Of a DNA stretch of 64,000 nucleotides, positions 38,954 to 49,639 are shown in pieces. The stretch spans positions 558,001-622,000 of the forward strand of contig JARGXX010000071.1 of assembly GCA_030374765.1 (NCBI GenBank), read 5' to 3'. The first letter of the stretch is position 1. The number at the start of each line of letters is the position of its first letter. The notes beneath the pieces were generated by a model. That model ran no database searches and had not been told where the DNA came from. It saw only the letters and a list, made by a program, of their open reading frames with translations. Made by a program: the position numbers and the translations under genes. This DNA is from Agarophyton chilense. Lineage: Eukaryota > Rhodophyta > Florideophyceae > Gracilariales > Gracilariaceae.

Positions 38954-39285
38954 CTCACCCCCGCCGCGCGCTCGCTCGCTCTCACTCGCGAGATAGGTAG
39001 TTCAATCCTTGTCTGGGAAACTCTCTATATAGTCGTGACCAGTCTCCTTCTTCCTCACATGTACCTCTTTATTTAACCTTTAGAGATCATCGGCAGTGGG
39101 CTGCACCACGACAAAGCGCTTCGCATGTACCAAGTTTGCCTTCAAAGATACCATTGACATCGTCCTTTCCACCCAACCATCATATCATCAGCCAGATCAG
39201 GTACAAGAACCAGCGCGCAACCTGCATCTCAATCAGACCCAAGCAAAGTTCGTCCGAGAAAAAAAACCTTGGAAAGTCCTGTACA
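38954..39285. promoter_or_regulatory. Divergent promoter region with TATA-like box
   Basis: Lies between the MCUR1-like gene (-) and the short plus-strand frame at 39286. TATATAG occurs at 39026-39032 on the plus strand; GCTCGCTCGCTC-type repeats lie at about 38968-38990. Confidence 0.35.
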
Positions 39286-39648
39286 ATGGCTCCTCTGGAG
39301 CTGTTACTTGGAGGGGATATTCATGGAAAACGGCGGTTGGATCTTCTTCCGACGAAAGCCTACTGCGTTCGTGCAGCTCGACGGAGGCCTTTTGACGACG
39401 TATCACCCAGGCCCGCAAGGGCGAAAGGTAAGCTGACCGACCACTTGGGCGAGTTTAAGGACCTCACCGGTCGGGAGGTTGTTGTGAGAAAGGACGTGAC
39501 CGTGAGTCGCGGAAGAACCTTCGTGACGGTGCCCCGCGGCAGACCCAAAGTGCTTCCCGGCAGAACCATAGTTTCCAGCGGCAGAAACACGGTGCACCGC
39601 GGCAGACCCACTGGAACCAAAGGGACCTGCACGATTCGGTCACACTGA
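39286..39648 (+). CDS. Short orphan frame with Arg-Gly-Arg repeats (120 aa), uncertain
   Basis: It starts MAPLELLLGG at 39286. The frame is also open upstream without another ATG. Residues about 70-112 carry a spaced repeat at 7-9-residue intervals: SRGRTFVTV, PRGRPKVL, PGRTIVS, SGRNTV, HRGRPTG. The DNA has a matching degenerate CGCGGCAGAACC-type repeat of about 24-27 bp. RGR repeats could bind RNA or be a chance product of the repeat. No family was recognised. Confidence 0.35.
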   Translation: MAPLELLLGGDIHGKRRLDLLPTKAYCVRAARRRPFDDVSPRPARAKGKLTDHLGEFKDLTGREVVVRKDVTVSRGRTFVTVPRGRPKVLPGRTIVSSGRNTVHRGRPTGTKGTCTIRSH

Positions 39649-40265
39649 CCGTTGGTGTGACGAAGGCAACCTGATGCTGTATTGACGGAAGGATGTTCAG
39701 GGGCTCCTGCGCAATTTTCTTTTCAAGTAAACCGCTTTGTAGTACAAAAAAAGCTTTTACACACCTGCGTAATGCAGCCTATGGTGGCAGCGGCTGACCT
39801 GTGACTGTTGGAGAAAATTGTGCAGCACTGAAGAAATTGGGCGCGCGTGGACGTTGGTCAGCGGTAGACGTCCAACGGTTGTACACGAGAAAGTTGTAAG
39901 AGCGTGAGCTGTCAGGGCATCCAGTTGTTCTACCTGACTTGAAATGAAAACCCTGAATAGTCTACTCTACTAGAATAATGTGATATCGTGTTCACGTGTA
40001 CTAGTATTCCCTGGCATTCGAAAAATCTGGGAGAATACTGTGACTGTTGGCGCATTTGCATTTATTGTCATTTATTGCCGTGACATTGGGAGCAAGCAAT
40101 AAATTTTAGGAAGTCGTGTTTCATGGCACTGCAATACTTGAGTAGGGGAGCAGCGCCGGCCGTGGTGCTCCTCTCCCTTTCTCCTCTCTGGCATGTCAAT
40201 TTCTCTTGCCGAGAAATTCTCCTCAGACTTCAGGGCGGTGAAAGGTTCTACACAGCACAATTGGA
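39649..40265. other. Spacer without a recognisable gene
   Basis: No frame with domain content. Its right part may be the 5' region of the DIRS-like element that follows, but no terminal repeat was found. Confidence 0.45.
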
Positions 40266-41180
40266 GTGCTTGAGCAGATGTCGGACAACATCGACGAAGT
40301 TCCAGCGACCGCCGGCGGCGCGGGCACCGGTGATGCCATGCGCGCGGCTTGGGACGTCTCTCAGCTGCAGCGCCACGATTGCGCCGCTGTTGTAACTGAA
40401 CTCAACGCTGCTCGCTTGGTTGGGGAAGGAAGCGTCTTCGATCGCGGAACGCACGTGGCGGTTACCCACCTTGGGTAATTCAGGCTGCCGCAAGATGTTT
40501 TCTTGGCCCAGCTTCGCTCAGGGGACCGACGATCGGCCAAGAAGTGGGAGTATCTCAACGCCGCAGGTATTTTGACTGTGCTTATCCTCACGGCCCTGGA
40601 CGTGGCCAAATCTCACGAGGGTACGGTGGAAGATATGGGAAGAAGACTAGCGCTCGCAGAAGACGCGATAAAGGCAACACTAGATGTTCTGTCCATGCGC
40701 GCGCAATTCTTTCGCGATATCAACGAGCAAGGAGTGAAGGTGGCGAGGCAGATGTCCTTTTTGGTCGATCCAGGACATGACGCTGTCTTTTCTGACTCTT
40801 ATCGCTCTGCCCGAGCGGCTCTCACCTCTAAGATGGAGACTGAGGCTGCTAAGATGCTCGCGAAGGCGAGGCTGGAGCGCGCTACGAGGATGCCGGGTTC
40901 GGGCGGTTTATTGAAGCTGCCCGTGAAGAGTGACGGGCTCGCCTTCTGGCGGGGCATCTGTTGCACAAGGGGACGGGGGACCGCCATTGTGGCAAAAGAC
41001 GGCCCTGAGGGCGGACGCATGGCGTTCGTAACTTGTGGCCAGCGAGTAAGTTGTGCGGGCGATCCGGTTCGGGATAATGGATTGTGCCACAGTGCCGTTC
41101 GAGGACGGAATCGTGCTCAACGATTTCCCCAAATTAGAGAAGTATTTAGCCTTTGGACGCAAGGACATGAAGTAGAGGTG
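40266..41180 (+). pseudogene. DIRS-like gag region (frameshifted)
   Basis: Two frames: 40281-40478 (DEVPATAGGAGTG...WDVSQLQRHD) and then from about 40530 a long helical stretch (KWEYLNAAGILTVLILTALD; GRRLALAEDAIKATLDVLSM; RAQFFRDINEQGVKVARQM). The layout fits a DIRS Gag, but there is no zinc knuckle or other signature, so this rests on position upstream of the RT. Confidence 0.5.
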
Positions 41181-43048
41181 CGCAGCCGGGATCTACGAGG
41201 AGGTGAGCTGGAAGTACGTGCAGAGGCGAAGGAAGGATGGGAAGATGGTTTCGTCGGTTGTCACAGTGTGGCAAGGGGATGGAGACGAGAGAAAGGGGAG
41301 GTTCGTGGTGAATTTCGCGCGGCAGAGCAAGAACTGGCCGCGCGGAAGCGCCAAGATGGAGACAGTGACGGCGTTTGCGCTGGAACTGCAGAAGGGGGAC
41401 AAGCTTTTGTCCTGGTACATAAATAGCGGGTAACGCCACTTTTATCTGCATCCAAGCGTGCGCTACTGGTTTCTGTTCCATTACTATGGGAGGTACTACA
41501 ACTGTGGGGCCCTCCCTTTTGGCTTGGGCCGCTCTATGCTGTGGATCACCAAGCTCCTCCGCCCCTTCTTTCAACACGTCTGCGAGCGCCTGGGCTACCG
41601 ATGCCTACCGTACATCGACTACTTCCTGCTGGCGCCGTCCCCAGTAACGCGCCCGTCAGCACTGCGCGACTGCGCACGCGCAAGGCACTGGCTGGAGGGA
41701 CTGTTCGGGAGGTTGGTTCTGACGCGGCACGAGGCGAAGGGGTGTTGGGAGGGCTCTCGGCAGTTGGACCATCTTGGCGTACATCGACACGGACGCCATG
41801 AGGGTGTACATCTCCGAGTCTAAGCGTGTCAAGATGCTCAGGCTCACCCGGGAGCTTCTGCTCCTCGCGCAATGAAACCGCCACTGGGTCTCTCTACAGA
41901 AGCTACGACACTTCTGCAGCGTGGCTGTCTCGCTCTCGCTGGCTTTGCCGCTCACGCGCTTCTACACACGCTCGCTCTACTTCCACATGAGCCTGGCGGA
42001 GCGCGAGGGGCGAGGGAAAAGTTAGCGGGCTGCGCCGCAGAGCGAGCTTTCGAGCTCCAGGCGCTGCCACGCCGCAGCGCGACGCCAGTGCGGATGTGGG
42101 GGCTTTGACCCCGCCCGGATATGGAGGTGCGCTGCACGCGCCCGTCAGGGCGTGCAGCCGTCGCGGAGAAGGTACGGCTGTGCCGCCAGTCGCTTCGCGA
42201 CCTGCGGTACAGGCGATCGTTGGCACGCGGAGACGGGCGAGACTTGCATCGCCTGGACCCGCACGTCACGCTCCAAAGCGACACAGCGGACGTTGGCTAA
42301 GGGGGGACTCCGGTTTGGACGTCGAACCTGGATCGCCGGGTTTGTGGGAGTGTCGTGGTTTCTGGACGGCCGAGGATCGGGCAGAGAGCCTCACACTTCG
42401 AGAGTTGTGGGCGGTGAGGATGCTCTTACAATGGCACTTCGCCGCCCTTGTCTCCCAGCCGAACGTTCGCCGCATGTTGCTACACGAGGACAACCAGGCA
42501 GTTGTCTGCATCCTTAACTACATGGTCTCGGCCTCAGGGCCGATGATGGTACATTTGAGAAAGCTTCAGGCCATGCTTGTAGCACTCGGGGTGATGATAG
42601 AGGCTCGAAGGTTGCCGTCCGCAGTGAACCGCTACGCGGATGCACTGTCCAGGATGTGGGACTCTGGGGATGCGGCGGCTTCAGCAGCTTTGGTGCAGTC
42701 GATCCAGCGCGAATACCACTTGGACCACGTGGTGTTCGCGGAGCGGCCGATGGGCGAGACGTTCGTGGCGCGGAAGAAGTACCTCACCACTCAGATGCAG
42801 GAGTTTTGGAGGGATGGGCAGGCTCGACTGTGGAACCCGCCGTTCTATTTCCTCCCAGTCGTCCTCCGAAAGATCAAGGTGGATGGTGGCCGGGGCTGGG
42901 TGCTGGCACCGAGCTGGCCAGCTCAAGCATGGTACGCGCGCTTGCGCGCTCTCGCCACCCGCATCCACGTCCTTCACCCTACCGCAGCCGTCCCTCAGCT
43001 TCTTCAAAGCTCACATACGCCAGAAGACTGCTGGGAAGTGGTGCTGGC
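40266..43048 (+). mobile_element. DIRS-like retrotransposon, 5' part, cut by E2
   Basis: Gag-like and RT-RNase H coding in several frames, ending abruptly at the E2 LTR. The RT resembles the DIRS type rather than Ty3 (ALPFGLGRSMLWITKLLRPF). The downstream LWNPPFYFLPVVLRKI segment is usual in DIRS polyproteins. No tyrosine recombinase is found; it would lie 3' of the E2 insertion and is not recognisable after E3. Confidence 0.7.
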
Positions 43049-43061
43049 GGTAACGCAATGA
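41181..43061 (+). pseudogene. DIRS-like reverse transcriptase-RNase H (inactive)
   Basis: Motifs in order across frames: KGRFVVNFARQ; LLSWYINSG followed by an in-frame stop (motif A, Tyr where Asp is expected); FLFHYYGRYYNCGALPFGLG; YRCLPYIDYFLLAPSP (motif C, YIDD changed to YIDY); then GVAVS-type and RFYTRSLYFHMSL segments. RNase H shows LTLRELWAVRMLLQW, HEDNQAVVCIL and NRYADALSRMW. The last frame (42096-43061) ends at the E2 LTR. Two RT catalytic Asp residues are lost, and a CGA-to-TGA stop lies near 41873. Confidence 0.75.
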
Positions 43062-43767
43062 CGGGTTAAGTCAGCGTACGGGTCTCGACCGGTGGTAGCG
43101 TGGTAGAGCGGGTCCTAAGGTTCGAATCCTTGACGGCGGCACTCCCAGAGTACTTGGTGCAATGGGCTAGCGTTTACTGTATAGTTCTACAGGTAGGAGC
43201 TACGGAAAGGATGGCTTGAAGACCAAAGCGAGGAACTAATTTACCAAAAGGGGTTATTTAGTATCCTAACGGTGCCTACCGTACTCTAAGGGAGGAGCGT
43301 CACTCGAGCCAAGTAAATAGTACTGGCGAGGCGCTGACATCTCCCTGGCGTTGTAGTGTTAATCTATTACACTAATTAAATTGAAATAATTATCTACATG
43401 AGTCCACCTGAGGTCGACCCGTACAAATGTCACCTGCAAGATCCTTCAGGGCCCGGCGGCTTACCGGGCTCAACCGTTATTATCGCTCCTTCAAATATCT
43501 CTCTCCTTATGATTCCACCGTCACGGCGAAGTCCAGATGGTTTCATAACTGCTCCAGAAGACGCGTGCACTTCATTGCTCCCGATACCATTGGGTGCCAT
43601 GGGACGTCGCGTCGTAACCGCCTGCGTGGATGCGGGGATGCGTGAGCTGGCCATTGGTGCCGAAGGGAAATTAATTTGCCTAAGGATTGAAACTGTCACG
43701 CGCCGTGAGCGCTGGCCATAGGCGCATCGCCGGCGTATTCCTCGCGTCACGTTGCCGAGACGGTCCA
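43049..43767 (-). repeat. E2 3' LTR (about 719 bp)
   Basis: The left end matches 52870-53028 of the 5' LTR copy (both carry GTAACGCAATGACGGG). The right end is placed at the TGG following the polypurine stretch, by comparison with the E3 3' LTR. The terminal T of TG is G in this copy. It contains a tRNA-like module on the plus strand. Confidence 0.75.
43089..43140 (+). promoter_or_regulatory. tRNA-like module with Pol III A- and B-box-like sequences, antisense inside the E2 LTR
   Basis: TAGCGTGGTAGAGCG at 43096-43110 resembles an A box / D arm. GGTTCGAATCC at 43119-43129 is a perfect B box and forms a T-arm with AAGG/CCTT. Flanking CCGGTGG and CGGCGG partly pair as an acceptor stem. The A-to-B spacing is about 20 nt shorter than in a tRNA, as if the anticodon arm were missing. 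It is also present at 52909-52960 and, diverged, in the E3 LTR. A Pol III start here would run towards the antisense gene. Confidence 0.5.
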
Positions 43768-43798
43768 TTGAGTTCTTCCTTCGTCTCCGTTCTTCCCT
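43768..43798 (-). other. E2 polypurine tract
   Basis: On the minus strand GAACGGAGACGAAGGAAGAA precedes the 3' LTR. It is purine-rich with a few C/T interruptions. Confidence 0.55.
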
Positions 43799-43906
43799 TG
43801 GCGACCCTCCACGCTTTTTCCACCGTGGTTTACGCCTGTTAGTTCGTTCGGGTCAACTCCGTTACTTCGTCTTTTCTTCGTGGTACCTTGTCATTTGTTG
43901 AACGCG

Positions 43907-45997
43907 ATGCCGAAATCACCTTATAAGCCCACCGGATACGCCGTACTTTCTTCGGACTATGTCGCTTCTACCGGGTCTCCCATCTATTTCCCGGTGGACT
44001 GCCCTGGGACCAGCGGTACCATGACCTCAAACAACCCAGCGGGGAGCTCCTCGGGATATCAAGTGGCATACGAGCGTCCGGGGGACTGCTATGACCATAC
44101 CATCGGAAGAAACCCGCGGGAAGTGCGTCATGCCGTTCTGCCGTCCTCAGTGGAAGAATACAAGAGTTTTTGCCACATGTATCTCGACTCCCGAAGGTTT
44201 GCCAAGATACCCGACTTCCAGAGGGGCAGAAAGAACGCATGCAGCGTCTCGTGGTATAACCGATGGTTTCATTGTCTTGTGGATCCGCGTTCGGCGACGC
44301 GATGTCGCACACTCGTCCAGGCGTACAGGCCGTACGTCCGCTACGAGGAAGAAGCCGAGTACCAGTTAAGGGTGAACAAACTCCTTTCGGACCTATACAC
44401 GGACTTCATCTCGCTTCATGTGAGATTTCCTCTGGCGGGTCACAACCTCATGGTGCTCATGTGCTTTCGACCGCAGTATGACCACCTGTTCTGGATGTGC
44501 AATAGAGTCTATTGGAACGACATGCTTTAGCCCGATAGTCGTTTACGTCAATCCCTGGTGTTCTTCTTTTGTTGGCACCAGGGGGAGTTTCACGACATGA
44601 GCGCAGACAAACGTCTTCCGTTATATCTTTCGCTTCCCCACATGGATGACAACTAATGGGCCATGTATTGGCGGGTCTCGCCGCTTCTTTTGGTTCCTAC
44701 GCCGTCTGTGGTGGCGTACCACTCGTCCCAACTCATGGGAGATGAAAATGACCGAAGGTCCTGGCTGTCCTGGTAGGTACTCTTCGTTGAGCTCGGCGAG
44801 ATGTCCCCTATGGCATTCCTGGACACCGCGAAGAACGGAATCCGTGGAATGTCCGTTCGGAAGATTGAAGGTTATGGTACGACGAGAACATACCCAGTCC
44901 TCGAGGTCGCCTAATCCCGCTCCCGTACATCATGATCCGCTTCCTAAGGAACCTGGGCATCCAGAATATCGTTCGTGGGACCCAGTTCGCCGTCGAGGAG
45001 ACCGGGGCCCTTTTGGGTCATGTCCTACAGGTGGGGTGGGGAAAGACTCCCGGGTTTCTTTGGTATGACCACGATACCGACTCGTTCAAGCCGATTCCGC
45101 TGCATCCACAGGGTTGAGATGATACTCGTGCATATCCCCCCAGGCCTTTGAGGAATCAACCATCGGAGATCCCGAGGCGTCATGAGGCCTCATGTGCCTG
45201 AACATTACACAAAGACCATTGGTTTCGATTCCTTGTGCTTCGAGCCTGAATTGGAAGCCACGCCGTGTGTTCCTGCGGATATGTCCGGTTGAGAATCTTT
45301 CGGGAAAGATCTTTTTGTCCTACCTGTGGAGGGCAACAATCCTCCGGTCCAGCCCGCTGTTGTGTTGCCGACCGTTTCCGCTCCTCCAGCCTCTCCGGGC
45401 GCTGCTTTTCAGGATGAACTCTTATATTAGCCGCCCGTCGTTCAAGTGGACATCCCCCCTGGAGACGTTACTGTGGAAGCGAAAAGTCCTGTAGGTGAAG
45501 CGCTGGCTCAGACGTCTACTTGGGGCATTTACATCGCTCCGTCCTCTCCATTGTTGCATTTCCCCGCTGCCGTTATGGCTGCAGCCGTGAAGCTCCGTCA
45601 TGTCTGCCGTACCGTTTGTATTACTTCCTCGATTGACATTGCTACATTCCTGAGGGAAGCTTGCTCTTGGCCGCATCGCTCTGCGCGCTACGCCGTGGTT
45701 GTCTAACAGGGTTAGGATCTGAAGACCGCCATAGTCAATGACCTGCAGCAGAATGCCCAAGTAATATCCCAGAGGATTACTGCCGACTTGGATGCCTGGT
45801 ATGGTCTAAATTTGAGTGACCGGGAGGCTTCCGATGGTGACAATAGTTCCTCAGGTGAATCTCCGCCGAAGAGGCGTGCTCGGCTCACTGGGGCAGGATC
45901 AGGTGGTCCAGTTGGCTCCTCGGGTGACCATAGTCCCGGTTTCGCTCCTGAAGGTTCACAGGAGGACGACGGAGTAACTCATGCGCAGCCTCAGTGA
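43907..45997 (+). pseudogene. E2 antisense accessory gene (degenerate)
   Basis: ATG at 43907, about 140 bp inside the 3' LTR, opens a 207-codon frame to 44530. It begins MPKSPYKPTGYAVLSSDYVA and continues Tyr/Arg/Trp-rich (SWYNRWFHCLVDPRS; FRPQYDHLFWMCNRVYW). Coding-like sequence goes on in other frames to 45997: YWRVSPLLLVPTPSVVAYHS; TGALLGHVLQVGWGKTPGFL; DLKTAIVNDLQQNAQVISQR; and a Ser/acidic tail with an NLS-like PPKRRARL. E3 carries the same beginning and end, which shows that both belong to one gene of about 690 codons. The start context and position mirror the E1 antisense gene, but I see no sequence similarity between the two proteins. Its function is unknown. Confidence 0.6.
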
Positions 45998-46179
45998 GTC
46001 CGGTTGGTGTTCGGAGCTCTTCCGCGAATCTTGAGGTCATGAAGAGGGTTGTTACGCCTCTGTTAGTTACTCCAATAAGTTAAATAAAATGGTTCTTGTG
46101 CTTTCCCAAGGTTTTTCTTGTATCTCAAATGTGCATGCCATGGGACGGCGTCCAATCTTGAGAGCGTCTCGGGTCTTCC

Positions 46180-46749
46180 TCAGGTGTCTCCGAAGGACTG
46201 AATTTGTTCTATGATGCGGGAGCTACGACGAACCGTCATGCTTCGGCGAACCGTCGTGTCGCGAGGCGGTTTGGGAGGCGTTTTGGGATTATTCGGACCA
46301 ATGGTTGCCCCCTCCTGAAGGCCACGCTCTCAGTGGCTGATTCTGCGCCAATAGCGGGCGATAAAATTAGCCGGAATGGTTTTAGGCTCTCGCCAAGTAT
46401 CTTCCTCAGGAGTGCAGCCGAACCAACGGACGCTATAGCGCGGAGTTCTATCTTCTTCCAGACCGGCGGAGATGATGCGCTCAATCACATACTCCGGTTG
46501 ATGTCAATCCTCCGGAAGGAGAGTATGGTCCAGAGGGACGAATCCATCGGAATCGGTTGGGAGCGATGGTTCATAGTAGTTGACACTGACCATCGTGTCC
46601 GTGGGGCTACTCGAGTCCTCGGGAACTGCCTTAGGTGGTGTGGAGGCTTGAGCGTCGACATGAGGTTGTAGTGCTCCCGTTGGGCCAGGGGGCTGGGACT
46701 TTGGTGGTCCGGAGGAACTGGAAGCTCGTGTCACGCGGTCAATAAACAC
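46180..46749 (-). pseudogene. E2 pol C-terminus with chromodomain
   Basis: On the minus strand a Pro/Ser-rich linker is followed, after a stop at 46504, by YVIERIISAGLEEDRTPRYS and VRWFGCTPEEDTWREP. These are the aromatic-cage and W-E-P motifs of a chromodomain. It ends at 46180, tail-to-tail with the antisense gene 182 bp away. Confidence 0.8.
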
Positions 46750-46923
46750 GGGGTCCTGTAGGCCGTCGAGGAGGAACGTGATGGTGTGTTCATTGGCCTT
46801 AAGGACTTTTTAGGGTCTCGTAGAGCGGAGTAAGAGCTTCCGCGTAGTGTCCTCAAGTTCTTCACCGTCCTTCGGTGGCCGTTCCAAGTGAACCAGGTCT
46901 CCTTTCCCAAAGGTTGGTGTGTT

Positions 46924-47838
46924 CTAAACGTCTTTGTCGAAATTGGACTTGTAGCGCCATTGGGCTTTGGTTAGTACAGTTCTAGACGATTGGAGAATGC
47001 GGTCAATGCGTCGCCGCGAAGAGCGCTTCGCCTGGGTAGGAGTCATCCCTTCGGTTATGTCCTGGGGTATGAAAGACTCCTGAAGACCACCAGCTATCGG
47101 CGGTGGCGATCTCGTTAGCGTTAAATCGAAAGGTTTTGTCCCCGTAGAAGCGTGCACTTGCTTGTTGTAGGCATAAACCATTGGCTCAATGTATTCGTTC
47201 CAGTCCAATTGGTGCTGCGATACGTAGTGTGCCAATCGGTCCAGAAGGATGCGGCTGAAGCGTTTGGCTTGGCTATAGGTTTGCCGTTGGCACGCCGCGG
47301 TGGTCACATGTCTGATACCTAAAGTATTACAAACGTGCGAGAAGAATTTGGAAACAAACTGGCTGCCGTTATCCGTAAGGAGGTAGAGTGGCATGCCATA
47401 TGGATGTGGTCAGTGGGACAAGAAGGCCGTGGCGACATCCGTGGCCTTTGTCTTTCCTAGGGGTAGGGCTCGGTTAAGTTTGGTAAACCTATCGGTTATA
47501 ACCAAAACAAACCGTATCCCATGGGACAACCTAGGCAAAAACTCAGGTATATCTATTGTGACAAATTCCATTAGACCTGTGGCGGGGAAGAGCTTCAGTT
47601 TGGTCTGATGGTTGGCGCGAGGCCCTCGGATCTGTGCGCACGATGGACAGTTCCGTGCGGTTTGCCATAGGTCCTGCGCCATTAGAGGCCAGTAAAAGAA
47701 CTTCCTTAGGGTCTGGTACATTCTTCGGCCTCCAGGATGGCCAGTCAAGCGAGGAAATGGGCGAGATATAAGAATAGCGCCCTTAGCGAAGTTGGTATTA
47801 CCCGTTGGAGTGCGCCATCCAGCGGTGAGCGGCGACAT
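46924..47838 (-). pseudogene. E2 integrase (broken)
   Basis: Zinc-binding domain HPGGRRMYQTLRKFFYWPL with CPSCAQI; core first Asp VTIDIPEF; second Asp LLTDNGSQF. The Glu position reads QAKRFSR, with Lys where Glu is expected. A short break lies at 47395-47409. C-terminal sequence EYIEPMVYAYNKQVHASTGT agrees with gypsy integrases. Confidence 0.85.
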
Positions 47839-48023
47839 AGTAGTCCAAATCGGTCATAGTCGAATAGGCATCCTGGGGTTCCTACCAATTGGGCTGTTTC
47901 CTTGCAGTACTCGTCTTCGACCTGCGCCTGTAAAAGTTTCTCAATAGTTACAGGGAGGAGTTCTTTTTCCTCCGGGGCTATCGCGTTAACCTAAGGTGGT
48001 GACGAATTGGGCGGTACTGTCTT

Positions 48024-49639
48024 TCAGTCCAATAGGTATACTTCATTTTCCTTTACCTCAAGATTATCCGATTGCACCTTACCCATAAGGTCATCTGTTT
48101 CCGTGTAGTCCTGAGGTCCGTCATCTGTAAAGGGGGTGGGAATTAGGTCGTCCAATGGGGTGTCATCAGTTCTGTCGGTAATGATTCGCAACAGGGCATC
48201 TGCTGCCTGGTGCTTGATGCCTGGCCTATAGGTTATCTCGTAGTCATATTCTGGCAGCCTGAGGCGCCACCTAGCGAGGCGACACGATGCATCGGTCATA
48301 TTGAGTAGCCAGCGGAGTGAGTCATGGTCTGTCCTAATGGTAAACTTGGTTCCCTCGAGGTACGGACGGAGTATCAATACAGACCATACCATGGCTAGAC
48401 ATTCCTTTTCGGTCGTACTATAGTTTCGCTCCACGCTGGTGAGCGTTCTGCTCCAGTACCCAATAGGTCGATAGTCCTTCGGTGACTCCTATTCCTGTAG
48501 CAGTGCACAACCCACTTGGACATCAGAGGCATCTGTGTCCAGGACGAAAGGCCGATTGGGCTTTGGTACGGCCAATATAGGTGGAATCAGTAATTTGTCC
48601 TTTAGGGTCTGAAATGCCTCGTACTGGTTGTCGATATGGGCCTCAAACTCCGAAGGTGTTTCTTTTGTCAGCATTCCGTTGAGAGGGGCCGAGATTTTAG
48701 CAACCCATTGGACGGAACGTCGGTAAACATTGCATAAGCCCACGAAGGATCATAGTTCCGTGCGGGTTCTGGGAGGTTTAGCTTGGCGGATCGCATTCGT
48801 GGTCCGTGTGGCTACTTTTAGCTTTCCTGGGAGGACGACGTGACCAAGATAGTCCACTGAGGTCTGGAAGAAAGCGCATTTGCGGAGTTTCAGTGTTTCT
48901 TCAGCGTCCTGTAGGATTGTTAGCACCTTCTTCACGTGGCGAAAGTGTTCCTTTACGGTCCGTGAGAAGATTATAATGTCATCCAAATAGACCAGGGCGA
49001 ACTTCCATTTGACTCTGGACAGTATAATGTCCATTACCCGTTGGAACGTGGCTGGTGCATTCTTAAAACCAAAGGGAAAGCGAGTAAATCTGAACAGACT
49101 TTCATGGGTGTTAAAGGTTGTCAGCGCTCTTGCGTCTTCGGCCAAAGGGATTTGCCAATATCCCGAGTTACCGTCCAGTGTGGTAAATACGACAGCTTCG
49201 CCAAGGAATCCAGACAGTCGTCCATGCGGGGTATCGGGTATGAGTCCCTCTTGGTTACTGCGTTGAGCTTCCTGTAGTCGACACAGAACCTGACGGAGCC
49301 ATCTTTCTTCGCCACAAGGACAAGGGGAATTGCCCATTCGGATTGGTTTGGAAGCACCGGCTCTTTGAATTGAGCTTTGCGCATGTTTTCCATCTGATCC
49401 GCGACAATTTCCCTACCTTTAAGGCCAGTACGGTATGGGTGCTGTAACTGTGGTCTAGCATCATACTGAAGGTCAATGCGGTGTGTAGTGGCTCTGATTG
49501 TGCCCAATCCACCTGAACACATGGCTTGGTATTCCCTGAGGAGATCAAGTACCTGGGATCTATAGGATTCGAATTCCTCGCCGATGGCGACCGTCCCCCC
49601 CCCAAGAGTCGACGTCCTCGTCGAAAGTTGGCGTCGCAA
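48024..49639 (-). pseudogene. E2 reverse transcriptase-RNase H (frameshifted)
   Basis: SVRFCVDYRKLNAVTKRD then, after a frameshift near 49200, VVFTTLDGNSGYWQIPL (motif A intact), FPFGFKNAPATFQRVMD, ALVYLDDIIIF (motif C intact) and VDYLGHVV. A TGA follows RTRTEL at about 48749; the identical stop occurs in E3. RNase H: FVLDTDASDVQVG, a stop after LLQE, then RTDHDSLRWLLNMTDAS and HQAADAL. The active-site residues of RT and RNase H are present, but the reading frame is broken. Confidence 0.85.

Noticed and set aside
43089-43140. A genuine tRNA gene
   Set aside because: The D loop is short, there is no anticodon arm and the acceptor stem has mismatches; it is only tRNA-like and is repeated in the LTRs.
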